NCBI GenBank assembly: GCA_946478775.1
Contig: CAMLDR010000010.1
Location: 1 to 46,237 of the forward strand
Direction of reading: 5' to 3'
Source: an uncultured Flavobacteriales bacterium
GTDB lineage: Bacteria > Bacteroidota > Bacteroidia > Flavobacteriales > Crocinitomicaceae
Length of the DNA: 46,237 bases
Below the pieces are notes generated by a model, which was given only the letters and a program-made list of their open reading frames with translations, ran no database searches and was not told where the DNA came from. The number at the start of each line of letters is the position of its first letter. Positions within the stretch are counted from its first letter, which is position 1. Shown here in pieces: positions 27,331-34,654 of the stretch. The translations under genes were made by a program, and so were the position numbers.

Positions 27331-27456
27331 CGTTTTCGAATTAGATCGAATTAGATCGGATTCAACTCAAATAACCTCAACTGACCCAACTAGTTCTTGT
27401 GCCGTCGAATCGGAAAAAGATGAACGAACTGGAAGAATTAACGAAGATGCCAAACC

Positions 27457-27860
27457 AATAAAAAATTAGTTGCCCACCATTTAGTGGGCAGTTACGATTT
27501 TATTCGGTCAAAATTTCGGTTTAAAGGATAATAAAAAGTTAGTTGCCCACCTTTAAGTGGGCAGTTAGCATTTTTTAGACCGTTTTTCGGTTCAAAGGGA
27601 TAATAAAAAATTAGTTGCCCACCTTTTGGTGGGCAGTTATGATTTTATTCAAATCAGACCTTTTTTAGCGTAATAAAAAGTTAGATGCACCACCCCAAGT
27701 GGGGCAAGTAATATTTTTTAGGCGATTTCTTAAACTTAGAAGGTAAAAAAAACGTGGATGCCCCGCCTATGGTGGGGCAAGTAGATTTTTATTATCCAAA
27801 ATGATGGTTTTAGCAATTAAAAAAAGGTAGTTGCCCCGGCATGGGTGGGGCAAGTAGAAA
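27457..27860. repeat. Six tandem ~72-bp units, each with a hairpin
   Basis: Stems start at 27471, 27544, 27616, 27686, 27759 and 27832 (steps 73, 72, 70, 73, 73). Units 1-3 have TGCCCAC...GTGGGCA, while units 5-6 have TGCCCC...GGGGCA with CC/GG nearby; the extra C on the left arm is matched by an extra G on the right arm. Unit 4 is partly decayed (TGCACCACCCC...GGGGCA). Each hairpin has an A-rich left flank (AATAAAAAG) and a T-rich right flank, so single units look like bidirectional terminators. Spacers share CGGTTYAAAGG-type ends and are therefore not CRISPR spacers. Confidence 0.88.
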
Positions 27861-27889
27861 AAAATGAAGTAAACGGCAATTCCGACCGT

Positions 27890-28216
27890 TCACGATTTAC
27901 TCAACAGTTTCATGTACTTCTTGCGCTCCAAAGCCAGCCAGTTGTAAATCTCGGTTGCCAATCGTTCAAAGGATTCATTGTCATTGAATGCAATTTCCGT
28001 TACATGGTAAGCACGGTCGCAATACTCATCCGTTAAATGGTCCAATCGCCTATCATTCAAATTCAATTCCATTAGGGAGAAAACGGCACGACAAATATCC
28101 AACATGCCATTATCATGGTCGAACCCTAATAGGTTTAAACCTAAAACGGTATGTTGATGTCTTAAATCGTCTTTTATCAATTGAATGATTAATTTTTTGG
28201 GAGTTTTTTTCTGCAT
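27890..28216 (-). CDS. Small hypothetical protein between hairpin array and XRE regulator
   Basis: This 108-residue soluble protein starts MQKKTPKKLIIQLIKDDL and has an acidic, helical middle (LDICRAVFSLMELNLNDRRL). No family is recognised. It diverges from the XRE gene across a dyad-rich control region; an exact -7 match, TACTTTTG on the minus strand (28239-28246), lies just upstream. The hairpin array begins 30 bp after its stop and could end or stabilise its transcript. Size and position would fit an antitoxin, anti-repressor or element-maintenance protein; that is inference. Confidence 0.62.
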   Translation of the reverse strand: MQKKTPKKLIIQLIKDDLRHQHTVLGLNLLGFDHDNGMLDICRAVFSLMELNLNDRRLDHLTDEYCDRAYHVTEIAFNDNESFERLATEIYNWLALERKKYMKLLSKS

Positions 28217-28230
28217 GGCTCAAATATTTC

Positions 28231-28333
28231 ACTTGAACCAAAAGTACAAAATAGATTAAATTAATTAACCTTAAATCAAATAAAGTTTACTTTATTTTGT
28301 AATAAATACTATTTAAGGTGTTTTAGTTCAAGT
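28231..28333. promoter_or_regulatory. Divergent control region with three dyads
   Basis: Three perfect inverted repeats are stacked: ACTTGAAC (28231-28238) with GTTCAAGT (28326-28333); ACCTTAAAT (28268-28276) with ATTTAAGGT (28311-28319); and AAATAAAGT-TT-ACTTTATTT (28278-28297). A further TTCAAG lies at 28336. The ACTTGAAC arm abuts the minus-strand -7 box, so a regulator bound there should block that promoter. Confidence 0.65.
28239..28246 (-). promoter_or_regulatory. Putative -7 element for the 108-residue gene
   Basis: TACTTTTG on the minus strand matches TAnnTTTG exactly and ends 23 nt before the ATG. It directly adjoins an ACTTGAAC half-site. Confidence 0.5.
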
Positions 28334-28365
28334 AATTCAAGGGTTTCGAGTATGACAATTAAGGC

Positions 28366-28373
28366 TACATTTG
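28366..28373 (+). promoter_or_regulatory. Putative -7 element for the XRE gene
   Basis: TACATTTG matches TAnnTTTG exactly. GTTCAAGT and TTCAAG boxes lie 25-40 bp upstream, in the -33 region. If this promoter is used, the TTG at 28371 is too early to be the start, and the in-frame TTG at 28401 becomes the better choice. Confidence 0.45.
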
Positions 28374-28631
28374 TCTATATTAGACACCAAATTTAAGACA
28401 TTGAACAAAGACGAGAAAATACTTCACAACAGAATTAAGATAGTTCTTGCGGAAAAGAACGTATCGCAAACGGCATTGAGTGAGTTAACTGGACTTTCTA
28501 AAACTCGGATTTCAAGCTATTGTACAAATTCTTCTCAGCCTTCTATCGAAACTCTTCGAATGATTGCTGTAGCTTTAAAGGTGAATGCACAACGTCTTAT
28601 TACACCTACTCCTGATGAGGATGAGAAATAA
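28371..28631 (+). CDS. XRE-family helix-turn-helix regulator
   Basis: The product has 86 residues, or 76 if translation starts at the second TTG (28401); no in-frame ATG exists near the N-terminus. The Cro/CI-type HTH spans about residues 19-78: NRIKIVLAEKNVSQTALSEL, GLSKTRISSYCTN and IETLRMIAVALKVN, with the usual Q-T/A-S-L helix 2 and recognition helix 3. It diverges from the 108-residue gene and precedes the nuclease/ATPase set, and is the obvious candidate to bind the ACTTGAAC dyads and keep both promoters in check. A 108-bp gap separates it from the next gene. Confidence 0.82.
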   Translation: MSILDTKFKTLNKDEKILHNRIKIVLAEKNVSQTALSELTGLSKTRISSYCTNSSQPSIETLRMIAVALKVNAQRLITPTPDEDEK

Positions 28632-28739
28632 TTATTGATGATCTTCAAGATCATCGCTACTATTCACGTATGAAAGAAACCACAAGACCTATTTATAAAA
28701 GAATTCGTGTCTTCTTGCATATAAATTTTGCAGGGACAC

Positions 28740-29822
28740 ATGACAAATAAAGTTTCAGACACTTCTTCTGATAATTCTGGGGTACATACTAACGTTGGAA
28801 TGGACTTTCAGAAGAATTGTGTCGTGTTTTTATTCCTTGAAAATTACACTGATTTAAAGGATAAAAAGTATTTCATCATTTTAGAACATTTAGACGATAT
28901 TGTATTTGGGTTTCTTGATTCGAATGATTCGTTGGAAAAAGTTGAAACCTTTCAAGCCAAGAAATCAACCTCAAAATGGACACTTTCTGGAGTGCTTGAA
29001 GTTATAAAGAAGATAACAATTTCAGGAGAACGAATTCTGAATGATCCACATGAGAAAATAGAGGCGTTTGTGCAGAAAAACTTTTTCGTCACAAATAATA
29101 CTATTGAACTTAAAGAGAAGAAATCTAAATCCGTGGTTAATGAAACGGCTTCAGTTGTTCAATTTTCAGATCTTGACGATGAGATAAAAGTCAAAATATT
29201 AGCTGGAAATGATGTGATTCAATTCGATGATACGGATAAAAGTCATGTTGATAATTTAAGCTTAAAATGGATTGATTTCGGTAAAACTACAGAGGCACAA
29301 AAACAGCAATTAATTGGTAAAATGATGGATGTATTTGATGCTGAAATCACTGATTATAAAGCGGCTTTAGAAACGTTTCTTTTCAAATTGAGGAAGATTG
29401 AGTCTACCTTCAATCAAGGAAATGTGGCAAGACTTAAAGATTCAACTAAACGTATTGAATCATCAGAAATTCAAGAGCTTCTTTCAATTCTCACAAGCAA
29501 GAAAAAAGCATATGAGTTTTGGCGAGATAATTCTGATGCAATTTGTGAGGCATATCAGGTATCAATCTTAGATAAAACTTCCTTCAAATTAAATTATGAA
29601 AATAGTTTTGATTTATTTAAAGACCTCAACGAAAGTGAGCATAGGAAGATATTGCTGTTTGTAGAAGATAGTAAGCACATTTTTGGGGAGCATATTAACC
29701 AAATGGACTGTATGCGCGCTTTTTTTGAAGAATTTGAAAGAACTAAATCAACAACATACCAACCACTCCAATTAAAAGCTGTACTAGCGGCAGCTTACTT
29801 GGAAATTCAAAATTCACTTTAG
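28740..29822 (+). CDS. DUF4297-like (Cap4/LmuA-type) predicted nuclease
   Basis: The 360-residue product starts at the ATG at 28740 (a TTG lies four codons upstream). The N-terminal ~80 residues carry the pattern of DUF4297-type PD-(D/E)XK nucleases: TNVGMDFQKN near residue 17, LDDIVFGFLD (51-60) with candidate metal ligand Asp52 or Asp53, and ETFQAKKS (69-76), the (E/Q)xK element. The rest is helical. Such nucleases are effectors in Lamassu, ABC-3C and CBASS (Cap4) systems. The next gene, an SMC-like ATPase, starts 1 nt after this stop, so the pair is surely coupled. Assignment of the family is from motif pattern, not a search. Confidence 0.7.
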   Translation: MTNKVSDTSSDNSGVHTNVGMDFQKNCVVFLFLENYTDLKDKKYFIILEHLDDIVFGFLDSNDSLEKVETFQAKKSTSKWTLSGVLEVIKKITISGERILNDPHEKIEAFVQKNFFVTNNTIELKEKKSKSVVNETASVVQFSDLDDEIKVKILAGNDVIQFDDTDKSHVDNLSLKWIDFGKTTEAQKQQLIGKMMDVFDAEITDYKAALETFLFKLRKIESTFNQGNVARLKDSTKRIESSEIQELLSILTSKKKAYEFWRDNSDAICEAYQVSILDKTSFKLNYENSFDLFKDLNESEHRKILLFVEDSKHIFGEHINQMDCMRAFFEEFERTKSTTYQPLQLKAVLAAAYLEIQNSL

Positions 29823-29823
29823 T

Positions 29824-31554
29824 ATGAAGACAACCCTTGAACTTAATAGAATACTTGTTTTTAGCGAGCCAAATAACAAGTATTTTTTTACTGAATTTCA
29901 AAAAGGCTTAAACGTTATTTACGGTCGAAATACGGCAGGAAAAAGCACATTGATACAATTAATTTTATTTACGTTTGGGATTAATGATAATAAAATCAAA
30001 CTAGCAGAAATACTGTCTGAAGAAATCTTTATTCGATTAGATTGCTCCATAACCCAAGGGAATGAAAAGTTGAATTACACATTTATTCGACAAGATGACA
30101 CGCTTCTAGTTAGAAATACTCATGGCAAGGTTATTAGATTTAACGGTGTTGGAAGCGATCAATCTTATGAGCATGTAAAGCTAAAACACTTTTTTCATGA
30201 GTTGTTCCATTTTGATTTAAAGCTAGAATCTAAAAGTGGCATAAGTGAAGCCCCGATTGAAACAATATTTTTACCATATTATGTATCACAGGATGTCGGA
30301 TGGGTATATCTGAGAAAGTCTTTCAATAATCTCACTTTTTATCGAGGCTTTAAAGAAGATTTTTTGGATTATTATCTTGGAATTGAAGACACTACCGACA
30401 AAGAAGCAAAAAGACTTGTTGAGATAAAAATAAAAGGTCTTCAACAACAGGCAAATTTCCTTTCCGAATTTGAAAGAGATAATAAAGAATTAGAGGTTTC
30501 TAAAACGGTTGATGAAACAATTTCAGGAAAGGCAAATGATTTACTTGAAACAATTTCTAGTAATAGAGATGAACTCTTAAAGTTAGAAAAGAAGTATATG
30601 AAAGATTCTGATCTTTTAAGTTTTTATACTCAGCGAAGTGCCGTCGTTTCAAAAGTTTCTAGAAATCATGAACACCAGTTTCCAGGTTCTGATTCTTGTC
30701 CAACTTGTGCACAAACGTTACCTGTTAATTTGGAAAAAATCTATACTTTCTATCAAGCAGAGAATGATTCTCAAACACTTAAATTAAATCTAAAGGAAAA
30801 AGTTAAAAAGCTTCAATCAGATTTGAACTCCACAAATAAAAAGATCGAGAACTACAGAAAGCACCTTCAGGAAAATGATAAGATATATCAGAGTTATTCA
30901 AGCAACAATGTTACTCTTGATTCTTGGATTAAAAACAAGGCGAATATTCAATTAAGAGATGGAATTGTTAGTCAAATAGGTCAAATCAAAATAGATATAG
31001 ATGAGGCTAAGGAAGAGTTAAAAGATTTTAAAACAGAAGACCAAATATTAGCCGAACGAGCAAAGAAAAACGCATTGTTTAAGAATTCATACATTAAAAA
31101 AAACGGGATATTAGGTGTCCCAATTATTGATGATGATCGTTTCTATAAAGTTTATGAACTATCTAGTTTCCCTTTTCAAGGAGTTGAATTACATAAAGCG
31201 GTTTTAAGCTATCATTTCGCTTTTAATGAATTGATTTCAAAAACGGACAATGTACATAGGCTTCCTTTCTTCTTAGATGGAGTATTTAAGGAAGACCTTG
31301 ATGCGAATAGTAAAACTAACATTTTGAAGTTTATTGTTTCAAACATTCCAAGTGATACCCAAACGATAATGTCAATTGCGGATCATAAGGAAGAAGATTC
31401 AAAAATTGAAGAGTATTCAAATGAAATATTTGGAGAAGTAACAAATCTAATTTGTATTGGAAATGGTATAGAGCAAAAGGCATTATTAACGTCTTATGAT
31501 GGCTCTCATAGAGACATTGTTGATGATTCTTACGGAATTATAGACACATTCTAA
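29824..31554 (+). CDS. SMC/Rad50-like ABC ATPase with CPTC hook
   Basis: The 576-residue product has Walker A GRNTAGKST (34-42), a Q-loop in PYYVSQDVGW (151-160), a central coiled-coil region (about 190-420) interrupted by the Cys hook SCPTCAQTL (291-299), a signature-like stretch SSFPFQGVELHKAVLSYHFA (447-466) and Walker B LPFFLDGVFKED (480-491). It is short for an SMC protein, like the ATPases of Lamassu (LmuB) and ABC-three-component defence systems. These sense foreign DNA ends or structures and release a nuclease partner. It is coupled to the DUF4297-like gene upstream, with a 33-bp gap to the CoiA-like gene downstream. Confidence 0.83.
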   Translation: MKTTLELNRILVFSEPNNKYFFTEFQKGLNVIYGRNTAGKSTLIQLILFTFGINDNKIKLAEILSEEIFIRLDCSITQGNEKLNYTFIRQDDTLLVRNTHGKVIRFNGVGSDQSYEHVKLKHFFHELFHFDLKLESKSGISEAPIETIFLPYYVSQDVGWVYLRKSFNNLTFYRGFKEDFLDYYLGIEDTTDKEAKRLVEIKIKGLQQQANFLSEFERDNKELEVSKTVDETISGKANDLLETISSNRDELLKLEKKYMKDSDLLSFYTQRSAVVSKVSRNHEHQFPGSDSCPTCAQTLPVNLEKIYTFYQAENDSQTLKLNLKEKVKKLQSDLNSTNKKIENYRKHLQENDKIYQSYSSNNVTLDSWIKNKANIQLRDGIVSQIGQIKIDIDEAKEELKDFKTEDQILAERAKKNALFKNSYIKKNGILGVPIIDDDRFYKVYELSSFPFQGVELHKAVLSYHFAFNELISKTDNVHRLPFFLDGVFKEDLDANSKTNILKFIVSNIPSDTQTIMSIADHKEEDSKIEEYSNEIFGEVTNLICIGNGIEQKALLTSYDGSHRDIVDDSYGIIDTF

Positions 31555-31587
31555 TCGAAAAAAGAGTCTGATTACAGAGCAAAACTT

Positions 31588-32265
31588 ATGTCGGTAAAAA
31601 TTGCATATCACACTTCAAGTGAAAAATTCATTCACATTGACAAAGCCGAAAACGGACTAAGATGCAATTCTATTTGTTTAGCCTGTGATGAACCATTAGA
31701 GGCAAGGCAAGGAGGGAAAAGAGATTGGCATTTTAAACATCACATTAATGTTAACTGCACTGGTTCGCAAGAAACAGCCTTGCATGAATTGGCTAAACAG
31801 ATTTTAGTTCGTAACACTTCTATTGAACTTCCGAAATATGGAAGGATTTCTTATTCAGAAGCTAAAGCCGAAAAGAAGCTTGAACAAATTCGACCTGATG
31901 TTTCGGCAATTTATAACGATCAGCCAATTTACTTTGAAGTTTTCGTTTCTAATGCTGTAGATGAGGGAAAAGAGAAATTCTTTAAACTTGGTAAGCACCG
32001 TAGCTTAGAAATCGACTTGAGCTATTGCACAACATCTACATTTAAAGAAATTGAAGAACTAGTACTCAATGTGGTTGACAATAAGAGGTTGTTTTATTGG
32101 GAGGATGAACCTATTGTTTTGCCTCAAGAACCGAATGAACCTCCAAAATCATCAAATTCAACTTCTAGTAATGGTTGGGGTTGGCTTTCAGCATTTTTAG
32201 CGATACTCGCTTTATTTGGAATATACAAGCTTAGCAAAAAACAGAACAGAAGACGTCGAAAATAA
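31588..32265 (+). CDS. CoiA-like predicted nuclease with C-terminal membrane anchor
   Basis: The product has 225 residues. A zinc-binding-like N-terminal part (CNSICLACDEPL, Cys26/30/33, with DWHFKHH and Cys57) precedes ALHELAKQIL, IRPDVSAIYN and YFEVFVSN. This order of E67, D104 and E117 is the catalytic layout of CoiA-like PD-(D/E)XK nucleases. After a Pro/Ser/Asn-rich linker (about 180-195) a single membrane helix (about 198-214) is followed by KKQNRRRRK, predicting a tail-anchored protein with its nuclease domain in the cytoplasm. CoiA is known from competence; here the context is a defence-like operon, not competence genes. Confidence 0.72.
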   Translation: MSVKIAYHTSSEKFIHIDKAENGLRCNSICLACDEPLEARQGGKRDWHFKHHINVNCTGSQETALHELAKQILVRNTSIELPKYGRISYSEAKAEKKLEQIRPDVSAIYNDQPIYFEVFVSNAVDEGKEKFFKLGKHRSLEIDLSYCTTSTFKEIEELVLNVVDNKRLFYWEDEPIVLPQEPNEPPKSSNSTSSNGWGWLSAFLAILALFGIYKLSKKQNRRRRK

Positions 32266-32288
32266 CCACAACTATTAACTCACTATTC

Positions 32289-34085
32289 ATGGAACACTTT
32301 CAAACACAATTCAATCTCAAAATCTTTAAGATTGATAAATCCTATTACGAATTTCGAGGTAAATCGAATCAAGGTATTATTGACGTGATAACCGATAATC
32401 ACAAAAATAAACTAAGGCACAAGTATGATGATTTCACGCTAATAAAACCTGAGATTAGTCATTCAGTTGAAGATTCTTTCGAGTTCTGGTCCTACTGTTA
32501 CAATCAGCCAAAAGAAAAGGCATATTGGAAAATATTTCTACCAGATGAACTTACCGAAAGTCAAAACTTCGACGTAGTGGAATTCTCATTTGTCTTGTTT
32601 ATTCATCATGAATCTGAAATCTATTGTATCATAAGTGGAAGCGGAATGAGCGTCATAAGAAAGTTCATTCACCCGAGTTTTGGCATTGAAATTTATAGAA
32701 GACTTGCTAAACCAACGGAAGACGTTGTAATTGAACTAAGCACTAGAGGTATCACGGGGAATATATCTCAAAATAAGCGAACATTTAACCTTAATCAGAC
32801 TATTGCCGAAACTCTTGAATATTCAGAGATACCAACTAAAATCAAGGTGAAACTGAGAAGTGAATTAAAGTTGAAAGAATTTGCAAGGTACAATTTGGAT
32901 GATAGTTTCGCGCTGTTAGATGTTGGTTCGTACTTTAATTTGCGTAAAAAAGTTGATTTTGAAGAATTGAAAGGATTGATAACACACATTCATAGCATCT
33001 ACGATGAATATACACCTAAACAGTTGACATTATTTTCAAAAATCAATGACAATGAACTGATAGATGAACTTGATGAAACTTTAAAAGAAATAATTGTTGA
33101 TGATGTTCTTCGTCATAATGATCCATATGGATTAGACACCTATCAGCAAGACATAATTGAGGTCGTCCATCCATCTAAACTCGAACAGTTTTATGAGTGC
33201 AATAAATTTGTTATTCGATTTAAGCATTCTAGAGGAAAGGAAGATCTCACCATTAATGAAAGATCTAAACTTTATGATGAATGTACGTTGCACATTTATA
33301 ATAGCCTTGAAGATATTGAGAACAGATACGATATAAAAGGAAAATTGTATACTCTGAATATTGTTGGACAAGCAGATGACAAACCAATGACTTATGGTAC
33401 GTTTTTCTCTCACATAACGGCAGAAATAGAATATTTGAATTGTAAATATTTTAGGATTGATGGTCATTGGTATCTTTTAGAAAACGACTACCTAGAGTCT
33501 ATGAATAATGAAGCAAAGGAGTTCTACACCAAATATTCTTTAGACGAACCACTTTTGAAGCAATGGCCAGAAGGGAAAGATGAAGACTTTTATAATAAAC
33601 TTCATGATGGACAGCCAGGGTATTATGTCTTTGACAAAATTTTAAATGATAATATTGAACTCTGCGACTTATTGGTCTTAAAGGAGGACAAGGCATTTTT
33701 CATACATGTGAAGAATGGATTCAATACTAAAATGAGAGATTTGTATGTACAAGTCACTTTGTCTGCAAAACGATTACACAACGATCTGAAAAATAACGTC
33801 GGAAGTAGTTATCTTTTGAATACAATAGATAGATACAACAAGAAAAACCCTACTCAGCAAATTGATCAGAAAGTACTAATTCCGAAACTCCGTAACGGAG
33901 AAATTTCAATCAACTTTATTATGGCTTTCAAAAATAATCATTACAAAAAGCATCCTGTTTTGGAACGAATTGAAATGTGTAATTCAAATATCGCTAAGTA
34001 TTGTTTGACCCAAGTAGTTAAAGAGTTTCAGAAGTATAGCAAATTTGGAATTCAGCTTATTGACATTTCAACAATTTCAACTTAA
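32289..34085 (+). CDS. DUF6119/TIGR04141-like sporadically distributed protein
   Basis: The 598-residue soluble protein has the size and C-terminal pattern I associate with the TIGR04141 (DUF6119) family: ELCDLLVLKEDKAFFIHVKN (nt about 33658-33717), in which D and HVK are placed like the D-x(n)-(E)xK of restriction-type nucleases, followed by a helical segment with QVTLSAKRLHNDLKNN. The N-terminal half is beta-rich with no enzyme motif. Members of this family occur sporadically near restriction and defence genes; their activity is not established to my knowledge. It is the last gene of the four-gene co-oriented set, 23 bp after the CoiA-like gene. Confidence 0.65.
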   Translation: MEHFQTQFNLKIFKIDKSYYEFRGKSNQGIIDVITDNHKNKLRHKYDDFTLIKPEISHSVEDSFEFWSYCYNQPKEKAYWKIFLPDELTESQNFDVVEFSFVLFIHHESEIYCIISGSGMSVIRKFIHPSFGIEIYRRLAKPTEDVVIELSTRGITGNISQNKRTFNLNQTIAETLEYSEIPTKIKVKLRSELKLKEFARYNLDDSFALLDVGSYFNLRKKVDFEELKGLITHIHSIYDEYTPKQLTLFSKINDNELIDELDETLKEIIVDDVLRHNDPYGLDTYQQDIIEVVHPSKLEQFYECNKFVIRFKHSRGKEDLTINERSKLYDECTLHIYNSLEDIENRYDIKGKLYTLNIVGQADDKPMTYGTFFSHITAEIEYLNCKYFRIDGHWYLLENDYLESMNNEAKEFYTKYSLDEPLLKQWPEGKDEDFYNKLHDGQPGYYVFDKILNDNIELCDLLVLKEDKAFFIHVKNGFNTKMRDLYVQVTLSAKRLHNDLKNNVGSSYLLNTIDRYNKKNPTQQIDQKVLIPKLRNGEISINFIMAFKNNHYKKHPVLERIEMCNSNIAKYCLTQVVKEFQKYSKFGIQLIDISTIST

Positions 34086-34169
34086 GAAAGAAATTTCATC
34101 CTTCCTCAATTCCTTCATTTGTAAATATTAACGGCTGTTCAATTCGATTTTTCATTACATTTACCCCCA

Positions 34170-34562
34170 ATGAATCAATTGAAAAAGACATTTGTACTCT
34201 TTCTTATTCTGGTAATTACCTTGCCAGGTGAAACAGCGCATGCCTTTTCCTTTGTTCCCGAATTCATTTCCCATTACAATCACCACAACGAAGAACACCA
34301 CCGATTGAGTTTTATCGATTTTGTTGGTGAACATTTTGGTGTGGGGCATCACGAAGATTCTAAACACCACGAACAAGACGAATGTCCTACGAACCACGAT
34401 CATGCAATGGTTTCGTTAACTTTTGTGGTAGAAAAGAAAGCAACTTTTGAAGCCGTTACAGAAGACATCGCCTATTTTGCCGAAAGAACACCTGTACCGC
34501 CTTACCAAACCTTTTTCTCCGAATTTCATTCTGCTATTTGGCAACCGCCAAAATTGAGCTAA
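34170..34562 (+). CDS. His-rich secreted protein at head of metal-efflux cluster (IWQPPKL tail)
   Basis: The 130-residue product has a signal peptide (MNQLKKTFVLFLILVITLPG, cleavage near AHA) and a His/Asp/Glu-rich middle (HYNHHNEEHH, then HFGVGHHEDSKHHEQDE) likely to bind divalent metal in the periplasm. It ends AIWQPPKLS, the tail seen on DUF6660-type proteins and on the second such gene at 44008-44325. A TACATTTA box 8-15 nt before the ATG may be its promoter with a very short leader. It probably buffers or presents metal to the RND pump encoded next. Confidence 0.72.
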   Translation: MNQLKKTFVLFLILVITLPGETAHAFSFVPEFISHYNHHNEEHHRLSFIDFVGEHFGVGHHEDSKHHEQDECPTNHDHAMVSLTFVVEKKATFEAVTEDIAYFAERTPVPPYQTFFSEFHSAIWQPPKLS

Positions 34563-34602
34563 TCGTTTCAAAATAATGTTTTCAAGACTTTAGTAAGTCT
34601 TG
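34537..34602 (+). promoter_or_regulatory. Double hairpin at and after the IWQPPKL codons (copy A)
   Basis: The first hairpin, TTTGGC-AACC-GCCAAA (34537-34552), overlaps the codons for WQPP. The second, CAAGACTT-TAGT-AAGTCTTG (34583-34602), lies between the stop and the RND gene. The same arrangement recurs at 44300-44363 with a different second stem. There is no T-run, so regulation or RNA processing is more likely than termination. Confidence 0.6.
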
Positions 34603-34654
34603 TTTCGCTGTGCATATTATTGCCAGTAATTGTTTCACGATTAGACTATTCATC

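Noticed and set aside
27457..27860. CRISPR array
   Set aside because: The repeats drift in sequence, the spacers share conserved ends and are all AT-rich, and no cas gene is present. The pattern is a tandem hairpin array instead.
27457..27860. Integron attC sites
   Set aside because: No GTTRRRY/RYYYAAC core pairs are seen, there are no cassettes between units, and the nearby recombinase lacks integron features.
27457..27860. Type III toxin-antitoxin RNA repeats (ToxI-like)
   Set aside because: The repeats lie after the stop of the adjacent gene rather than before a ToxN-like gene, and units are longer than usual. Kept only as one possible RNA role in the findings.
34537..34602. Simple rho-independent terminator after the His-rich gene
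   Set aside because: No T-run follows either hairpin, and the RND gene downstream needs readthrough.
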